From positions 1,612,001 through 1,676,000 of the forward strand of contig NZ_LT629793.1 of the NCBI RefSeq assembly GCF_900105735.1: a DNA stretch of 64,000 nucleotides, given 5' to 3'. The notes beneath the pieces were generated by a model. That model was not told the DNA's origin. It saw nothing but the letters and a program-made list of their open reading frames with translations, and did not search any database. Below are positions 18,365-26,610 of the stretch, in pieces (the stretch's first letter is position 1; the number at the start of each line of letters is the position of its first letter). This DNA is from Pseudomonas yamanorum. Its GTDB lineage: Bacteria > Pseudomonadota > Gammaproteobacteria > Pseudomonadales > Pseudomonadaceae. Position numbers and translations under genes: made by a program.

Positions 18365-18498
18365 GGTTGGCGCCGTAACGACGCCGACACATTGGCTCGC
18401 CACGCCGGCAGCGAGCCCACCAACGGCAGAAAAACTCTGCCCGGCCTCGGACGAGGCCGAAGGATATCAAGACAGTCAACAAGTGAGGGAAACACCCT
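18365..18498 (+). ncRNA. Structured 5' leader of rmf (candidate rmf RNA motif)
   Basis: The stretch before rmf can form three successive hairpins: GGCG/CGCC (18369-18385), GGCTCGC/GCGAGCC (18394-18417, with an inner GCC/GGC), and CGGCCTCGGACGAGGCCG (18442-18459, GGAC tetraloop). A conserved structured RNA upstream of rmf is known in Pseudomonas (the rmf motif). Position and density of hairpins fit it, but I could not align it to the published consensus. The ribosome site AAGTGAGGG lies just after the structure. Confidence 0.55.
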
Positions 18499-18714
18499 AT
18501 GAGAAGACTTAAGCGTGATCCGTTGGAAAGAGCATTTTTACGCGGATATCAATATGGCGTTCATGGCAAATCCCGTGAGCTTTGCCCATTTACTCTACCG
18601 TCGGTACGCCAAGCCTGGATCAACGGCTGGCGAGAAGGACGCGGCGACAACTGGGACGGTATGACTGGCACTGCGGGAATCCACAGACTCAACGAACTTC
18701 ACGCCGTCGGCTAA
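18499..18714 (+). CDS. rmf: Ribosome modulation factor
   Basis: Small basic protein that dimerises 70S ribosomes into inactive 100S particles in stationary phase or starvation. The 71-residue sequence has the family hallmarks MRRLKRDPLERAFLRGYQYG, the SRELCPF segment and RQAWINGWREGRGDNWDG. The length is that of pseudomonad Rmf, which is longer than the 55-residue E. coli protein. Preceded by AAGTGAGGG as ribosome site and by a structured leader, and followed by its own terminator. Confidence 0.96.
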   Translation: MRRLKRDPLERAFLRGYQYGVHGKSRELCPFTLPSVRQAWINGWREGRGDNWDGMTGTAGIHRLNELHAVG

Positions 18715-18798
18715 TCAAGGGCATTTAATTCCGACACCAGCACGAATACGCAACCACTTAACCACGCACGCCCCATCCGGGCGGCGGGCTTCGGCCCA

Positions 18799-18823
18799 GG
18801 GGCTCCTTCGAGGAGCCCTTTTT
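18799..18823 (+). terminator. Intrinsic terminator of rmf
   Basis: GGGCTCC-ttcg-aGGAGCCC followed by TTTTT. A compact hairpin with a UUCG-type loop, about 85 bases after the rmf stop and just before the pyrD stop on the other strand. No T-tract exists in the leftward direction, so it serves rmf. Confidence 0.9.
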
Positions 18824-18835
18824 AATGGGCCTCGA

Positions 18836-19861
18836 TTAACCTTTTGGCAACGCCGCGATCGCATCCACCGACTGGCGAATCAACGCCGGGCCCTTGTAGA
18901 TAAAACCGGAATACAACTGCACCAGGCTCGCGCCAGCGGCGATTTTCTCGGCCGCGTGCTTGCCTTCCGTGATGCCGCCCACCGCAATGATCGGCAAGCG
19001 ACCGGCCAGTTCGGCCGCCAGCACCTTGACGATGTGGGTGCTCTGGTCGCGTACCGGCGCACCGGACAGGCCACCCGCCTCGTCACCAAAGGCCAAGCCT
19101 TCGACGCCAACGCGGCTCAGGGTGGTGTTGGTGGCAATCACCGCGTCCATTCCGGAGTCCACCAAGGCCTGGGCCACCAGTATGGTCTCTTCGTCGCTCA
19201 TGTCCGGGGCAATCTTGATCGCCAACGGCACGCGCTTGCCGTGGCGCACAGCCAGGTCTTCCTGGCGCTGGCGCAAGGCTTCGAGCAGTTGCTTGAGGGA
19301 GTCGCCAAACTGCAGGCTGCGCAGGCCCGGGGTGTTCGGCGAGCTGACGTTGACGGTGACGTAGCTGGCGTGGGCATAGACCTTGTCCAGGCAAATCAGG
19401 TAGTCATCCACCGCACGCTCCACCGGCGTGTCGAAGTTCTTGCCAATGTTGATCCCCAGGATGCCTGTGTACTTCGCTGCCTGAACCCGCGACAGCAAGT
19501 TATCCACACCCAGGTTGTTGAAGCCCATGCGATTGATGATCGCCTCGGCTTCCGGCAGGCGGAAGATCCGCGGCTTCGGGTTGCCCGGCTGCGGCCGTGG
19601 GGTCACGGTGCCGATTTCGACAAAGCCAAAACCCAACTGCGCAAAACCGTCGATGGCTGCGCCATTCTTGTCCAGGCCGGCAGCCAGGCCCACCGGGTTG
19701 GGGAAATCGAGCCCCATCACCGACACCGGCATTTTCGCCGGGGCCTTGCACACCAGACCATTGAGCCCCAGGCGGCCACCGGCACCGATCAAATCCAGGG
19801 ACAGATCGTGGGAGGTTTCCGGAGAGAGTTTGAACAACAGCTGGCGGGCCAGGGTATACAT
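18836..19861 (-). CDS. pyrD: Dihydroorotate dehydrogenase (quinone), class 2
   Basis: FMN enzyme that oxidises dihydroorotate to orotate in pyrimidine synthesis and passes electrons to quinone at the inner membrane. It is 341 residues long, with the class 2 N-terminal membrane-associating helices ([19 protein letters not shown]). Also visible are [16 protein letters not shown], the catalytic [11 protein letters not shown] segment, [10 protein letters not shown], and the FMN phosphate loop [13 protein letters not shown]. Length and start fit the family exactly. Confidence 0.96.
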   Translation of the reverse strand: MYTLARQLLFKLSPETSHDLSLDLIGAGGRLGLNGLVCKAPAKMPVSVMGLDFPNPVGLAAGLDKNGAAIDGFAQLGFGFVEIGTVTPRPQPGNPKPRIFRLPEAEAIINRMGFNNLGVDNLLSRVQAAKYTGILGINIGKNFDTPVERAVDDYLICLDKVYAHASYVTVNVSSPNTPGLRSLQFGDSLKQLLEALRQRQEDLAVRHGKRVPLAIKIAPDMSDEETILVAQALVDSGMDAVIATNTTLSRVGVEGLAFGDEAGGLSGAPVRDQSTHIVKVLAAELAGRLPIIAVGGITEGKHAAEKIAAGASLVQLYSGFIYKGPALIRQSVDAIAALPKG

Positions 19862-19947
19862 GGGCGGGATTGACTCGGATGGCGGCGAAAGGTGGCGGCG
19901 ATTATAGCCGGGGTGAAGGGCTGCATGCGAGGCGTGCTGTCCAATCG

Positions 19948-20409
19948 TCAGTTGCGGTACGCCATCAGTTCCTCGTAGCGAACCCAGATCTTTTGCGCAT
20001 AGCGAAGACGCAGGGCCTCGCGCTCAGTCCCGGGGCCACCGCCCACATTGTAGGAGCCGATCGCCGTCCAGTTGTAGCCGAACTGTTTGACAAAGTCGGC
20101 AAGGATCGACGCCCCGACCTCCACCGACAGGCATGGCTCATCCAGCAAGCGTTGTTCGGTAATGCCCAACTTGAGCAGGCGCGGCAGGTGAATGCTGTTG
20201 ATCTGCATTAGCCCGATATCCCGGGTGCCATTGCTGTTGGCGTAATTCATGGCCTCGGCGCGATAACCCGACTCCACCGCGGCGATGGCTTGCAGCAGCT
20301 CCGGTTCGATGTCATAGCGGCTGGCGGCCTCGGCCCAGCAATACGCGCGGGCCTCATTGCTGAAACCAAGGGCGAGCAGCAGCACTCCCTTGCGCCAGGC
20401 GCGTCTCAT
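19948..20409 (-). CDS. IagB/IpgF-like lytic transglycosylase, secretion-associated type
   Basis: A 153-residue exported SLT-fold muramidase that would open peptidoglycan locally for a secretion apparatus. It has a signal peptide ending near NEARA and the catalytic glutamate in [34 protein letters not shown] and [16 protein letters not shown] match the family closely. Proteins of this short type are typical of type III and type IV secretion or pilus loci. It overlaps the upstream HilA-like gene by four bases, the same order as hilA-iagB in Salmonella SPI-1. The rest of a type III system is absent from the window, so it may be a relic or may serve elsewhere. Confidence 0.85.
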   Translation of the reverse strand: MRRAWRKGVLLLALGFSNEARAYCWAEAASRYDIEPELLQAIAAVESGYRAEAMNYANSNGTRDIGLMQINSIHLPRLLKLGITEQRLLDEPCLSVEVGASILADFVKQFGYNWTAIGSYNVGGGPGTEREALRLRYAQKIWVRYEELMAYRN

Positions 20410-20789
20410 GCCTGGCTTCGACCGCAGGTAGAACAGACATGGCTCGCAACCGTGACGGCACAGGTCACTCGGTACCCTTTGCCGTACACCGTCTTGATCA
20501 GCCCCCTACCGTCCTTCAAAATTTTACGCAGCGAACAGATGCAACGGGTCAGGGACTCTTCGGTGGCCTCGTTATGGGGCCATGCCTGTTCCAGCAAGTG
20601 ATCCTTGGTCACCAACACACCGGCCGACGCCAGCAGCACGCGCAGCACCTGCCCCTCCTTGGGCGGTAGTTGAATATCCGAATCTTCGCCGGTCAGCCTG
20701 CCGTCGCCATGCAATGTCCAGCGATCAAAGACCATGGGGGCAGCCAGTACCCCGTTATTCAGCACGGCCATTCGTACCTCTGCACCCAA
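20406..20789 (-). CDS. HilA-like winged-helix DNA-binding protein (short form)
   Basis: A 127-residue protein made almost entirely of an OmpR/ToxR-type winged helix: LPPKEGQVLRVLLASAGVLV, HLLEQAWPHNEATEESLTRC and LIKTVYGKGYRV. There is no receiver domain. HilA of Salmonella has the same kind of N-terminal DNA-binding domain but is several hundred residues longer, so this is either a truncated or a naturally short relative. It precedes the IagB-like gene with a four-base overlap. A second possible start is M7 (MAVLNNGV). The cysteine-containing tail after the wing ([10 protein letters not shown]) is unusual. Confidence 0.75.
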   Translation of the reverse strand: MGAEVRMAVLNNGVLAAPMVFDRWTLHGDGRLTGEDSDIQLPPKEGQVLRVLLASAGVLVTKDHLLEQAWPHNEATEESLTRCICSLRKILKDGRGLIKTVYGKGYRVTCAVTVASHVCSTCGRSQA

Positions 20790-20944
20790 CTCACCCTCAT
20801 TTCCAACACTGGTTATCCCGAAAAATCGCGACTATAAAAAGCTCACCCGCGGTATAGGAGAGGCAAAAGCCCCCGTGCACTACTTTTTCCAGACAGGCTG
20901 CGTAGGACTTTTCAGCACCACCCCATACAGGAACAACGGCGGTT

Positions 20945-22408
20945 TTATCCCTCGCCCCGACGGCTAAATGCACGTTTCACCTGCTCATACTGGGAGGGTG
21001 TCAGCGGCGGTGCCTGCCCCGGCTCTGCACGGGTACGCACAGCATCCCCAAGCGCCGCCGCCTGAATGACAAACAGCCGGACACTGTTGGCCATAGGCCC
21101 GTAATAGCGTCCGGACGAGGCCGGCCCGGCATCACGCTGAAAATCCCCCACCAGCAGCCGTCTGCCCGGCGCCACACGTACCACGCTGCTGATTCCCACG
21201 CGCTCCACCGCCGCCGAGCGCTTGTCGCGACTGCCAGCCTTGCTCCGCTGGCGGCCATCCTCAATGGTGAGCAGCATCTCGATTTCACCCGCCTCGGCGA
21301 AGCGCGGCAAAACACTGACCTGCGTGCCGTAGACCACCGGTTGCCACTCATCACCGTCCTCACCCGGCCGGGGCAGATAGAACGTCTGGTGATCGTTGAA
21401 CACCGCCGGCACATTCTCCTGGGTAAGAATCACCGGCAACGCCGTGACCTTCGCTCGCCGACGCGGCTCCAGCGCCATGATCCGCTTCATGAAGGCGTCG
21501 TCCACGACGGGCGCCATGACCCGGGTTGCGGAAGGCTCGCCGGAGCCTTCATGCATGGCCACGCCCAGCTTCTTGAGCTCATCACGGTCCACATCCACCA
21601 GCCACAATGAAACCTCCACTGCACGCTTCGGCACATCCAACTCCGCCACCAGGCTTTCGATAAAGCTCACCTGCTCAGGCTTGCCTTTGATCAACAGGCT
21701 GTTGGTGTCCGGGTAGGCCAGCACCGAAATATCGGTGTCGCCAAGTAATCCGGATTGCCCCTGGGGGACACTCTCCTGTTCGACAGCCAGCAGTTTTTCG
21801 ATCATGGATGCCATGCCCGGCACCGTGATGGTTCTGTCGCCCATCTCGTACTCGCGGTCTGCAACGTGGGTGTTGAGTACCTGCACCACCCCGATCCGCT
21901 GCGGCCCCATGCGCAGTTCCGCACGCTGGCGGTCCATCAGTTGCGCCAGGCGCAACACATGGTCGACATAGTTCGGCGGCCCAGACACATAGAACATCCG
22001 CGCCCCACTCGCCCGCAGTGGGTAGCGCGCCTCATCGAGCCCCGAGCGGCGCATGAACCCGCGCAGGATATCCACCGAAATGTGCCGCAAGGTCACCACC
22101 GAGCTTTTCGCCTCGTCGGCGTCATAGAGGTAAAGCACCAGGCCGTCGCTGTGCCAGATCAAGCCGTGCTGCCGAGCGACCGACTCCAGCAGCGGTTGCG
22201 CCGAATCGAAATCGAACGCCCCGCTGATGCGCTTGCGCGCCGCCGCCTGACTGACAACGATCGGTTGCCCCAGCGGCAATGACAGCGCGGTAAAAAAAGT
22301 GTGCAGGCTTTCATCATGAGCCTGGTACGACTCCCCGAACGCGCAGGGGCTGCCCAACAGCACCAGGCAGAAAAGCAGCGTCGAAAAACGGGAAAGGTTG
22401 ATGAACAT
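20945..22408 (-). CDS. Type III secretion outer-membrane secretin (InvG/SctC-like)
   Basis: A 487-residue outer-membrane ring protein. It has a signal peptide (LLFCLVLLGSPCAFG), an N0 domain (residues about 28-100, LHTFFTALSLPLGQPIVVSQ), ring-building N domains with YPDTNSLLIKGKPEQVSFIE, and a C-terminal secretin domain (RAKVTALPVILTQENVPAVF; VGISSVVRVAPGRRLLVGDF). These segments match SctC proteins rather than pilus or type II secretins. It appears complete, though near the short end for the family. No needle, export gate or ATPase genes lie beside it, so its partner system is missing from this locus. It is followed by the HilA-like and IagB-like genes on the same strand. Confidence 0.85.
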   Translation of the reverse strand: MFINLSRFSTLLFCLVLLGSPCAFGESYQAHDESLHTFFTALSLPLGQPIVVSQAAARKRISGAFDFDSAQPLLESVARQHGLIWHSDGLVLYLYDADEAKSSVVTLRHISVDILRGFMRRSGLDEARYPLRASGARMFYVSGPPNYVDHVLRLAQLMDRQRAELRMGPQRIGVVQVLNTHVADREYEMGDRTITVPGMASMIEKLLAVEQESVPQGQSGLLGDTDISVLAYPDTNSLLIKGKPEQVSFIESLVAELDVPKRAVEVSLWLVDVDRDELKKLGVAMHEGSGEPSATRVMAPVVDDAFMKRIMALEPRRRAKVTALPVILTQENVPAVFNDHQTFYLPRPGEDGDEWQPVVYGTQVSVLPRFAEAGEIEMLLTIEDGRQRSKAGSRDKRSAAVERVGISSVVRVAPGRRLLVGDFQRDAGPASSGRYYGPMANSVRLFVIQAAALGDAVRTRAEPGQAPPLTPSQYEQVKRAFSRRGEG

Positions 22409-22504
22409 GCCTGCATGGCCCGGGCTGAAAGAGCGGCCATACTGCGAGTCAGGCCATTTTCAATCCTGATGGAAAGCTGACGCTCCGCCCATCCTGTGCG
22501 CTTC

Positions 22505-22521
22505 GTGGCATGTGCCTTGCT
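22505..22521 (+). promoter_or_regulatory. Sigma-54 promoter of nasST
   Basis: TGGCATGTGCCTTGCT: the invariant GG and GC are ten bases apart as required for RpoN, with TTGC at the -12 element. It sits about 20 bases before the leader hairpins. Nitrate genes are classic NtrC/RpoN targets, so nitrogen-limited expression is expected. Confidence 0.8.
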
Positions 22522-22537
22522 TTGCCTTGTCTATCAC

Positions 22538-22628
22538 AGCCCGCGCCAACGGCGGAACGGGCTCAAGGACACAGACGTCGTTACCCCGGGCCTTCATTGT
22601 GAGTGGCCCGACGGAACGGCGTTTTTTT
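22538..22628 (+). promoter_or_regulatory. ANTAR-type antitermination leader of nasST
   Basis: Two hairpins with six-base loops, each with A at position 1 and G at position 4. P1 spans 22538-22563 with loop AACGGC (22548-22553). P2 has stem AAGGAC/GTCGTT around loop ACAGAC (22571-22576). The P2 right arm overlaps the left arm of a terminator (CGTCGTT-a-CC with GG-AACGGCG, inner CGGGCC/GGCCCG) ending in seven T at 22622-22628. Binding of NasT to P1-P2 would block the terminator. It means that nasST may control its own expression. Confidence 0.78.
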
Positions 22629-22645
22629 ATGAAAGGTAGCTATTG

Positions 22646-23845
22646 ATGAGTGATCCCCTGGCTTGGGTCAACGGCAGCGATGCCCCGGAAAAGAGCAGCC
22701 TCAACCTGGGCTTCATGGCCCTGAGCGATTGCGCCTCGGTGGTGGTCGCCGCCACCCAGGGCTTCGCGCAGCCCTATGGCCTGACCTTGAACCTCAGGCG
22801 CCAGTCATCATGGGCCAGCCTGCGCGACAACCTGGTCAGCGGCGAACTGGACGCCGCCCACAGTCTGTACGGCCTGATCTACGCGGTGCACCTGGGCATC
22901 GGCGGCGTGGCGCCCACCGACATGGCCGTGCTGATGGGCCTGAACCAGAATGGCCAGAGCATCAACCTGTCCCGTGGTCTGCAACAGTTAGGGGTGACCA
23001 GTCCTGAGGCACTGGATCGTCGCGTGCACCAAAGCCGAACAAAACTCACCTTCGCCCAGACCTTTCCCACAGGCACTCACGCCATGTGGTTGTATTACTG
23101 GCTGGCGAGCCAAGGCATTCATCCGCTGCAGGACGTGGACAGTGTGGTGGTGCCACCGCCACAAATGGTTGCGCACCTGCAAGCCGGGCGTATCGATGGG
23201 TTCTGCGTTGGCGAGCCCTGGTGCGCGAGTGCAGTGAAGCAAAATCAAGGCTTCACCCTGGCGACAACCCAGGCGATCTGGCCGGATCATCCTGAGAAGG
23301 TCCTCGGTTGCACCCAGGCGTTTGTCGAGCAATACCCTAATACCGCCCGGGTGCTGGTGATGGCCATTCTGCAAGCCAGCCGATTTATCGAGGAGAGCGT
23401 TGAAAACCGCCGCTCCACCGCGCAACTGCTGAGCGCCCCGCAATACCTCGACGCGCCGCTGGACTGCATCGAACCGCGGCTGCTGGGCAACTACGACGAT
23501 GGCCTCGGCAATCACTGGCAGGATCCTCATGCCCTGCGTTTTTTTGGCAATGGCGAAGTCAATCTGCCGTACCTGTCCGATGGCATGTGGTTCATGACGC
23601 AGTTCCGCCGCTGGGGGTTGCTGCGGGAAGACCCGGATTACCTCGGTACTGCCCGCCGCGTACAGCAACTGGACATCTATCGCCAGGCGGCCAGCGCCGT
23701 GGGGGTGCCCGCCGGAGGCGAGGCCATGCGCAGCGGTCAGTTGATCGACGGCAAAGTCTGGGACGGTTCGGACCCGGCCGGGTATGCCCGCAGCTTTCGC
23801 CTGCACGCCATGGCAGACGTTTCCAGCCGCCAGGCCTTGCGCTGA
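22646..23845 (+). CDS. nasS: NasS nitrate/nitrite sensor of the NasS-NasT system
   Basis: A 399-residue protein of the NrtA/CmpA nitrate-binding fold but without any signal peptide, which marks it as the cytoplasmic sensor NasS and not a transport protein. In known systems NasS holds NasT inactive and releases it when nitrate or nitrite binds. Family segments: LNLGFMALSDCASVVVAATQG, LDAAHSLYGLIYAVHLGIGG, YYWLASQGIHPLQDVDSVVV and IDGFCVGEPWCASAVK. The ATG at 22646 is used; the TTG just before it is less likely. NasT follows after twelve bases, so the two are made together. Confidence 0.92.
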   Translation: MSDPLAWVNGSDAPEKSSLNLGFMALSDCASVVVAATQGFAQPYGLTLNLRRQSSWASLRDNLVSGELDAAHSLYGLIYAVHLGIGGVAPTDMAVLMGLNQNGQSINLSRGLQQLGVTSPEALDRRVHQSRTKLTFAQTFPTGTHAMWLYYWLASQGIHPLQDVDSVVVPPPQMVAHLQAGRIDGFCVGEPWCASAVKQNQGFTLATTQAIWPDHPEKVLGCTQAFVEQYPNTARVLVMAILQASRFIEESVENRRSTAQLLSAPQYLDAPLDCIEPRLLGNYDDGLGNHWQDPHALRFFGNGEVNLPYLSDGMWFMTQFRRWGLLREDPDYLGTARRVQQLDIYRQAASAVGVPAGGEAMRSGQLIDGKVWDGSDPAGYARSFRLHAMADVSSRQALR

Positions 23846-23857
23846 CAGGAGGATCTT

Positions 23858-24433
23858 ATGTTGCGAATCCTGTTGATCAACGACACGCCACGCAAGGTTG
23901 GGCGGCTCAAGGCCGCGTTGACCGAGGCCGGGTTTGAAGTGATCGATGAGTCTGGGATGACGATTGACCTGCCGGCGCGCGTTGAAGCGGTGCGTCCGGA
24001 TGTGATTTTGATCGATACCGAGTCGCCGGGGCGGGATGTGATGGAGCAGGTGGTGCTGGTGAGCCGGGACCAGCCGAGGCCGATTGTGATGTTTACCGAT
24101 GAGCATGATCCGGGGGTGATGCGTCAGGCGATCAAGTCTGGGGTCAGTGCCTATATCGTCGAAGGGATTCAGGCGCAGCGGCTGCAGCCGATTCTGGATG
24201 TGGCGATGGCACGGTTTGAGAGTGACCAGGCCCTGCGCGCGCAGTTGCAGGCGCGGGATCAGCAGTTGGCGGAGCGTAAGCGGATTGAAACGGCCAAGGG
24301 GCTGTTGATGAAAATGAAGGGGTGTAATGAGGAAGAGGCCTACACGCTGATGCGGCGTCAGGCGATGAGTCGGCAGCAGAAGCTGATTCAGGTGGCGGAG
24401 CAGATTATTGCGATGAGTGAGTTGTTGGGGTGA
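23858..24433 (+). CDS. nasT: NasT ANTAR-domain antitermination regulator
   Basis: A 191-residue RNA-binding regulator. The N-terminal receiver-like domain (LLINDTPRKVGRLKAALTEA, DVILIDTESPGRDV) is followed by a coiled linker and a C-terminal ANTAR domain (about residues 135-190: RKRIETAKGLLMKMKGCNEE, EAYTLMRRQAMSRQQKLI). ANTAR domains bind paired six-base-loop hairpins in leader RNAs. Three such leaders are present in this window, at nasS, the nitrate transporter and nirB. The ribosome site AGGAGG at 23848-23853 is strong. The repeat and insertion region begins directly after its stop. Confidence 0.94.
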   Translation: MLRILLINDTPRKVGRLKAALTEAGFEVIDESGMTIDLPARVEAVRPDVILIDTESPGRDVMEQVVLVSRDQPRPIVMFTDEHDPGVMRQAIKSGVSAYIVEGIQAQRLQPILDVAMARFESDQALRAQLQARDQQLAERKRIETAKGLLMKMKGCNEEEAYTLMRRQAMSRQQKLIQVAEQIIAMSELLG

Positions 24434-24446
24434 GGGGTGGGTCGGG

Positions 24447-24577
24447 GTGTATATCCGTTATTTAGGTAACGGCGACTATTGGTTCCGCTCTTACAGCGGC
24501 TCACTTTTGAAAAGCGCAAAAGTAAGCAAAACGCTCTTGCCCCACCACTCGGCACCTCGCCTAGGCTCGGTGTGCCC
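24447..24577. repeat. Outer arm of the large palindromic repeat (left part, cut by the IS)
   Basis: Contains GGTTCCGCTCTTACAGCGG, CACTTTTG and CCCCACCACTCGGC, and ends at the IS insertion point. The reverse complement of the same sequence runs at about 26240-26396. The left arm lacks a block of roughly 20 bases found in the right arm. The joined palindrome continues after the IS at 25692. Confidence 0.85.
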
Positions 24578-24593
24578 TTGTAAGATTATTTTC

Positions 24594-25674
<1,081 letters not shown>

Positions 25675-25691
25675 GATTCGACACGGTTGCT

Positions 25692-25913
25692 CACTCCGGC
25701 TTTGGACCGTGGGCCGCCGCGATGGGCCATCCTTGGCCCAGCGCGGCTAACCCGGCGTCCTGCCGGGTTACCCACGCTCCAAAGCCTGCGTTCGGCCAGC
25801 GTGGTTTAACGGGGCGCCTAAGATCAAAATCAAGATCAAAAGCAAGAGCACAGCGGCCTACCGGCCGGCTTGAGTGTTGAAGAGCAAAATCAAAAGCTAA
25901 AGCGGGCACGGTC
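25692..25913. repeat. Large palindrome, left arm (inner part)
   Basis: GGGCCGCCGCGATGGGCCAT, GGCGTCCTGCCGGGTTACCC, CACAGCGGCCTACCGGCCGG and CTTGAGTGTTGAAGAGC here match the reverse complement of 26004-26220 with small differences. The arm is rich in short AAAGCAAGAGC/ATCAAAAGC runs. It is not coding. Confidence 0.88.
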
Positions 25914-26003
25914 AAATGTGGGAGCTGGCTTGCCTGCGATGGCATCGCCTCGGTGTATCTGAAAAACCGAGGTGTCTGCATCGCAGGCAAGCCAGCTCCC
26001 ACA
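25914..26003. repeat. REPIN at the centre of the large palindrome
   Basis: AATGTGGGAGCTGGCTTGCC and its reverse complement GGCAAGCCAGCTCCCACA flank a centre with CACCTCGGT-type inverted sequence (CCTCGGTGTATC / ACCGAGGTGTC). It is of the same subtype as the pair at 8080-8170. Confidence 0.9.
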
Positions 26004-26396
26004 GAAAAGCAGATCTGCATTCGCTCTGGCTTTTGATCTGGCTTTTAACACTCAAGCCGGCCGGTAGGCCGCTGTGCTCTGCTTTTGATCTGCTTTTGAT
26101 TTTGATCTGCGGGCCCCGTCAACCACGATGGCCGCAAGCAGGCACGGTGGAGCGGGTAAACCGGCAGGACGCCGGTTTAGCCGCGCCGGGCCATGGATGG
26201 CCCGTCGCGGCGGCCCGCGGAGCCGTGCCGGAGTGCGGGCATGCCGAGCCTAAGCGAGGCACCGAGTGGTGGGGCAAAGACCTTTTGGTTACTTTTGGCT
26301 GGGCCGGCATTCCGGGCGTTTGCCAAAAGTGACCCGCTGTAAGAGCGGAACCATAAGTAGCCGTTACCGCAGCAACGGATATGTACCCAAAACCCA
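26004..26396. repeat. Large palindrome, right arm (inner and outer parts, uninterrupted)
   Basis: Mirror image of 25692-25913 (to about 26225) and then of 24447-24577 (about 26240-26396, with CCGCTGTAAGAGCGGAACC). Before the IS inserted, the whole structure was an inverted repeat of roughly 350-390 bases per arm around a REPIN. The arm ends only about ten bases before the sigma-54 promoter of the nitrate transporter. Confidence 0.87.
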
Positions 26397-26404
26397 ACCC
26401 CTGT

Positions 26405-26420
26405 TGGCCCACCTCTTGCT
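26405..26420 (+). promoter_or_regulatory. Sigma-54 promoter of the nitrate transporter
   Basis: TGGCCCACCTCTTGCT with GG and GC ten bases apart. It lies 15 bases before the first leader hairpin. The palindromic repeat ends immediately upstream, so any upstream NtrC sites must lie inside or beyond the repeat. Confidence 0.75.
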
Positions 26421-26434
26421 AAAGAATCCCCACA

Positions 26435-26517
26435 GGTAGCCAACGGCGGTTGCCCCCTCCACGACAAAGACGTCGCACACCCGGTTTGCCCTCGCGAACC
26501 CGGTGGCGGCGTTTTTT
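26435..26517 (+). promoter_or_regulatory. ANTAR-type antitermination leader of the nitrate transporter
   Basis: P1: GGTAGCC/GGTTGCC around loop AACGGC (26442-26447). P2: CGAC/GTCG around loop AAAGAC (26466-26471). Both loops have A1 and G4. The right arm of P2 lies within the left arm of the terminator (CGTCGC-a-CACC with GGTG-GCGGCG, inner GGTT/AACC), which ends in six T at 26512-26517. The P1 loop is identical to that of the nasS leader. Confidence 0.8.
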
Positions 26518-26610
26518 CGTTTTGGCCCCATAGCCCGGGGCCGGTGGGGCGGCCACAGCCGTTCCATCACCAGGCCTTCTCATAAGACCCCTTTACCGCT
26601 GAGGTGCGTG

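Noticed and set aside
18394..18423. tRNA-like 3' end (GCGAGCCCACCA) upstream of rmf
   Set aside because: Ends in a CCA-like string and has a 7-base-pair stem, but no cloverleaf can be drawn; it fits better as a leader hairpin.
25680..26400. ORFs of 60-140 codons inside the palindromic repeat
   Set aside because: They change with each arm, lack family features and are consequences of GC-rich repeats.
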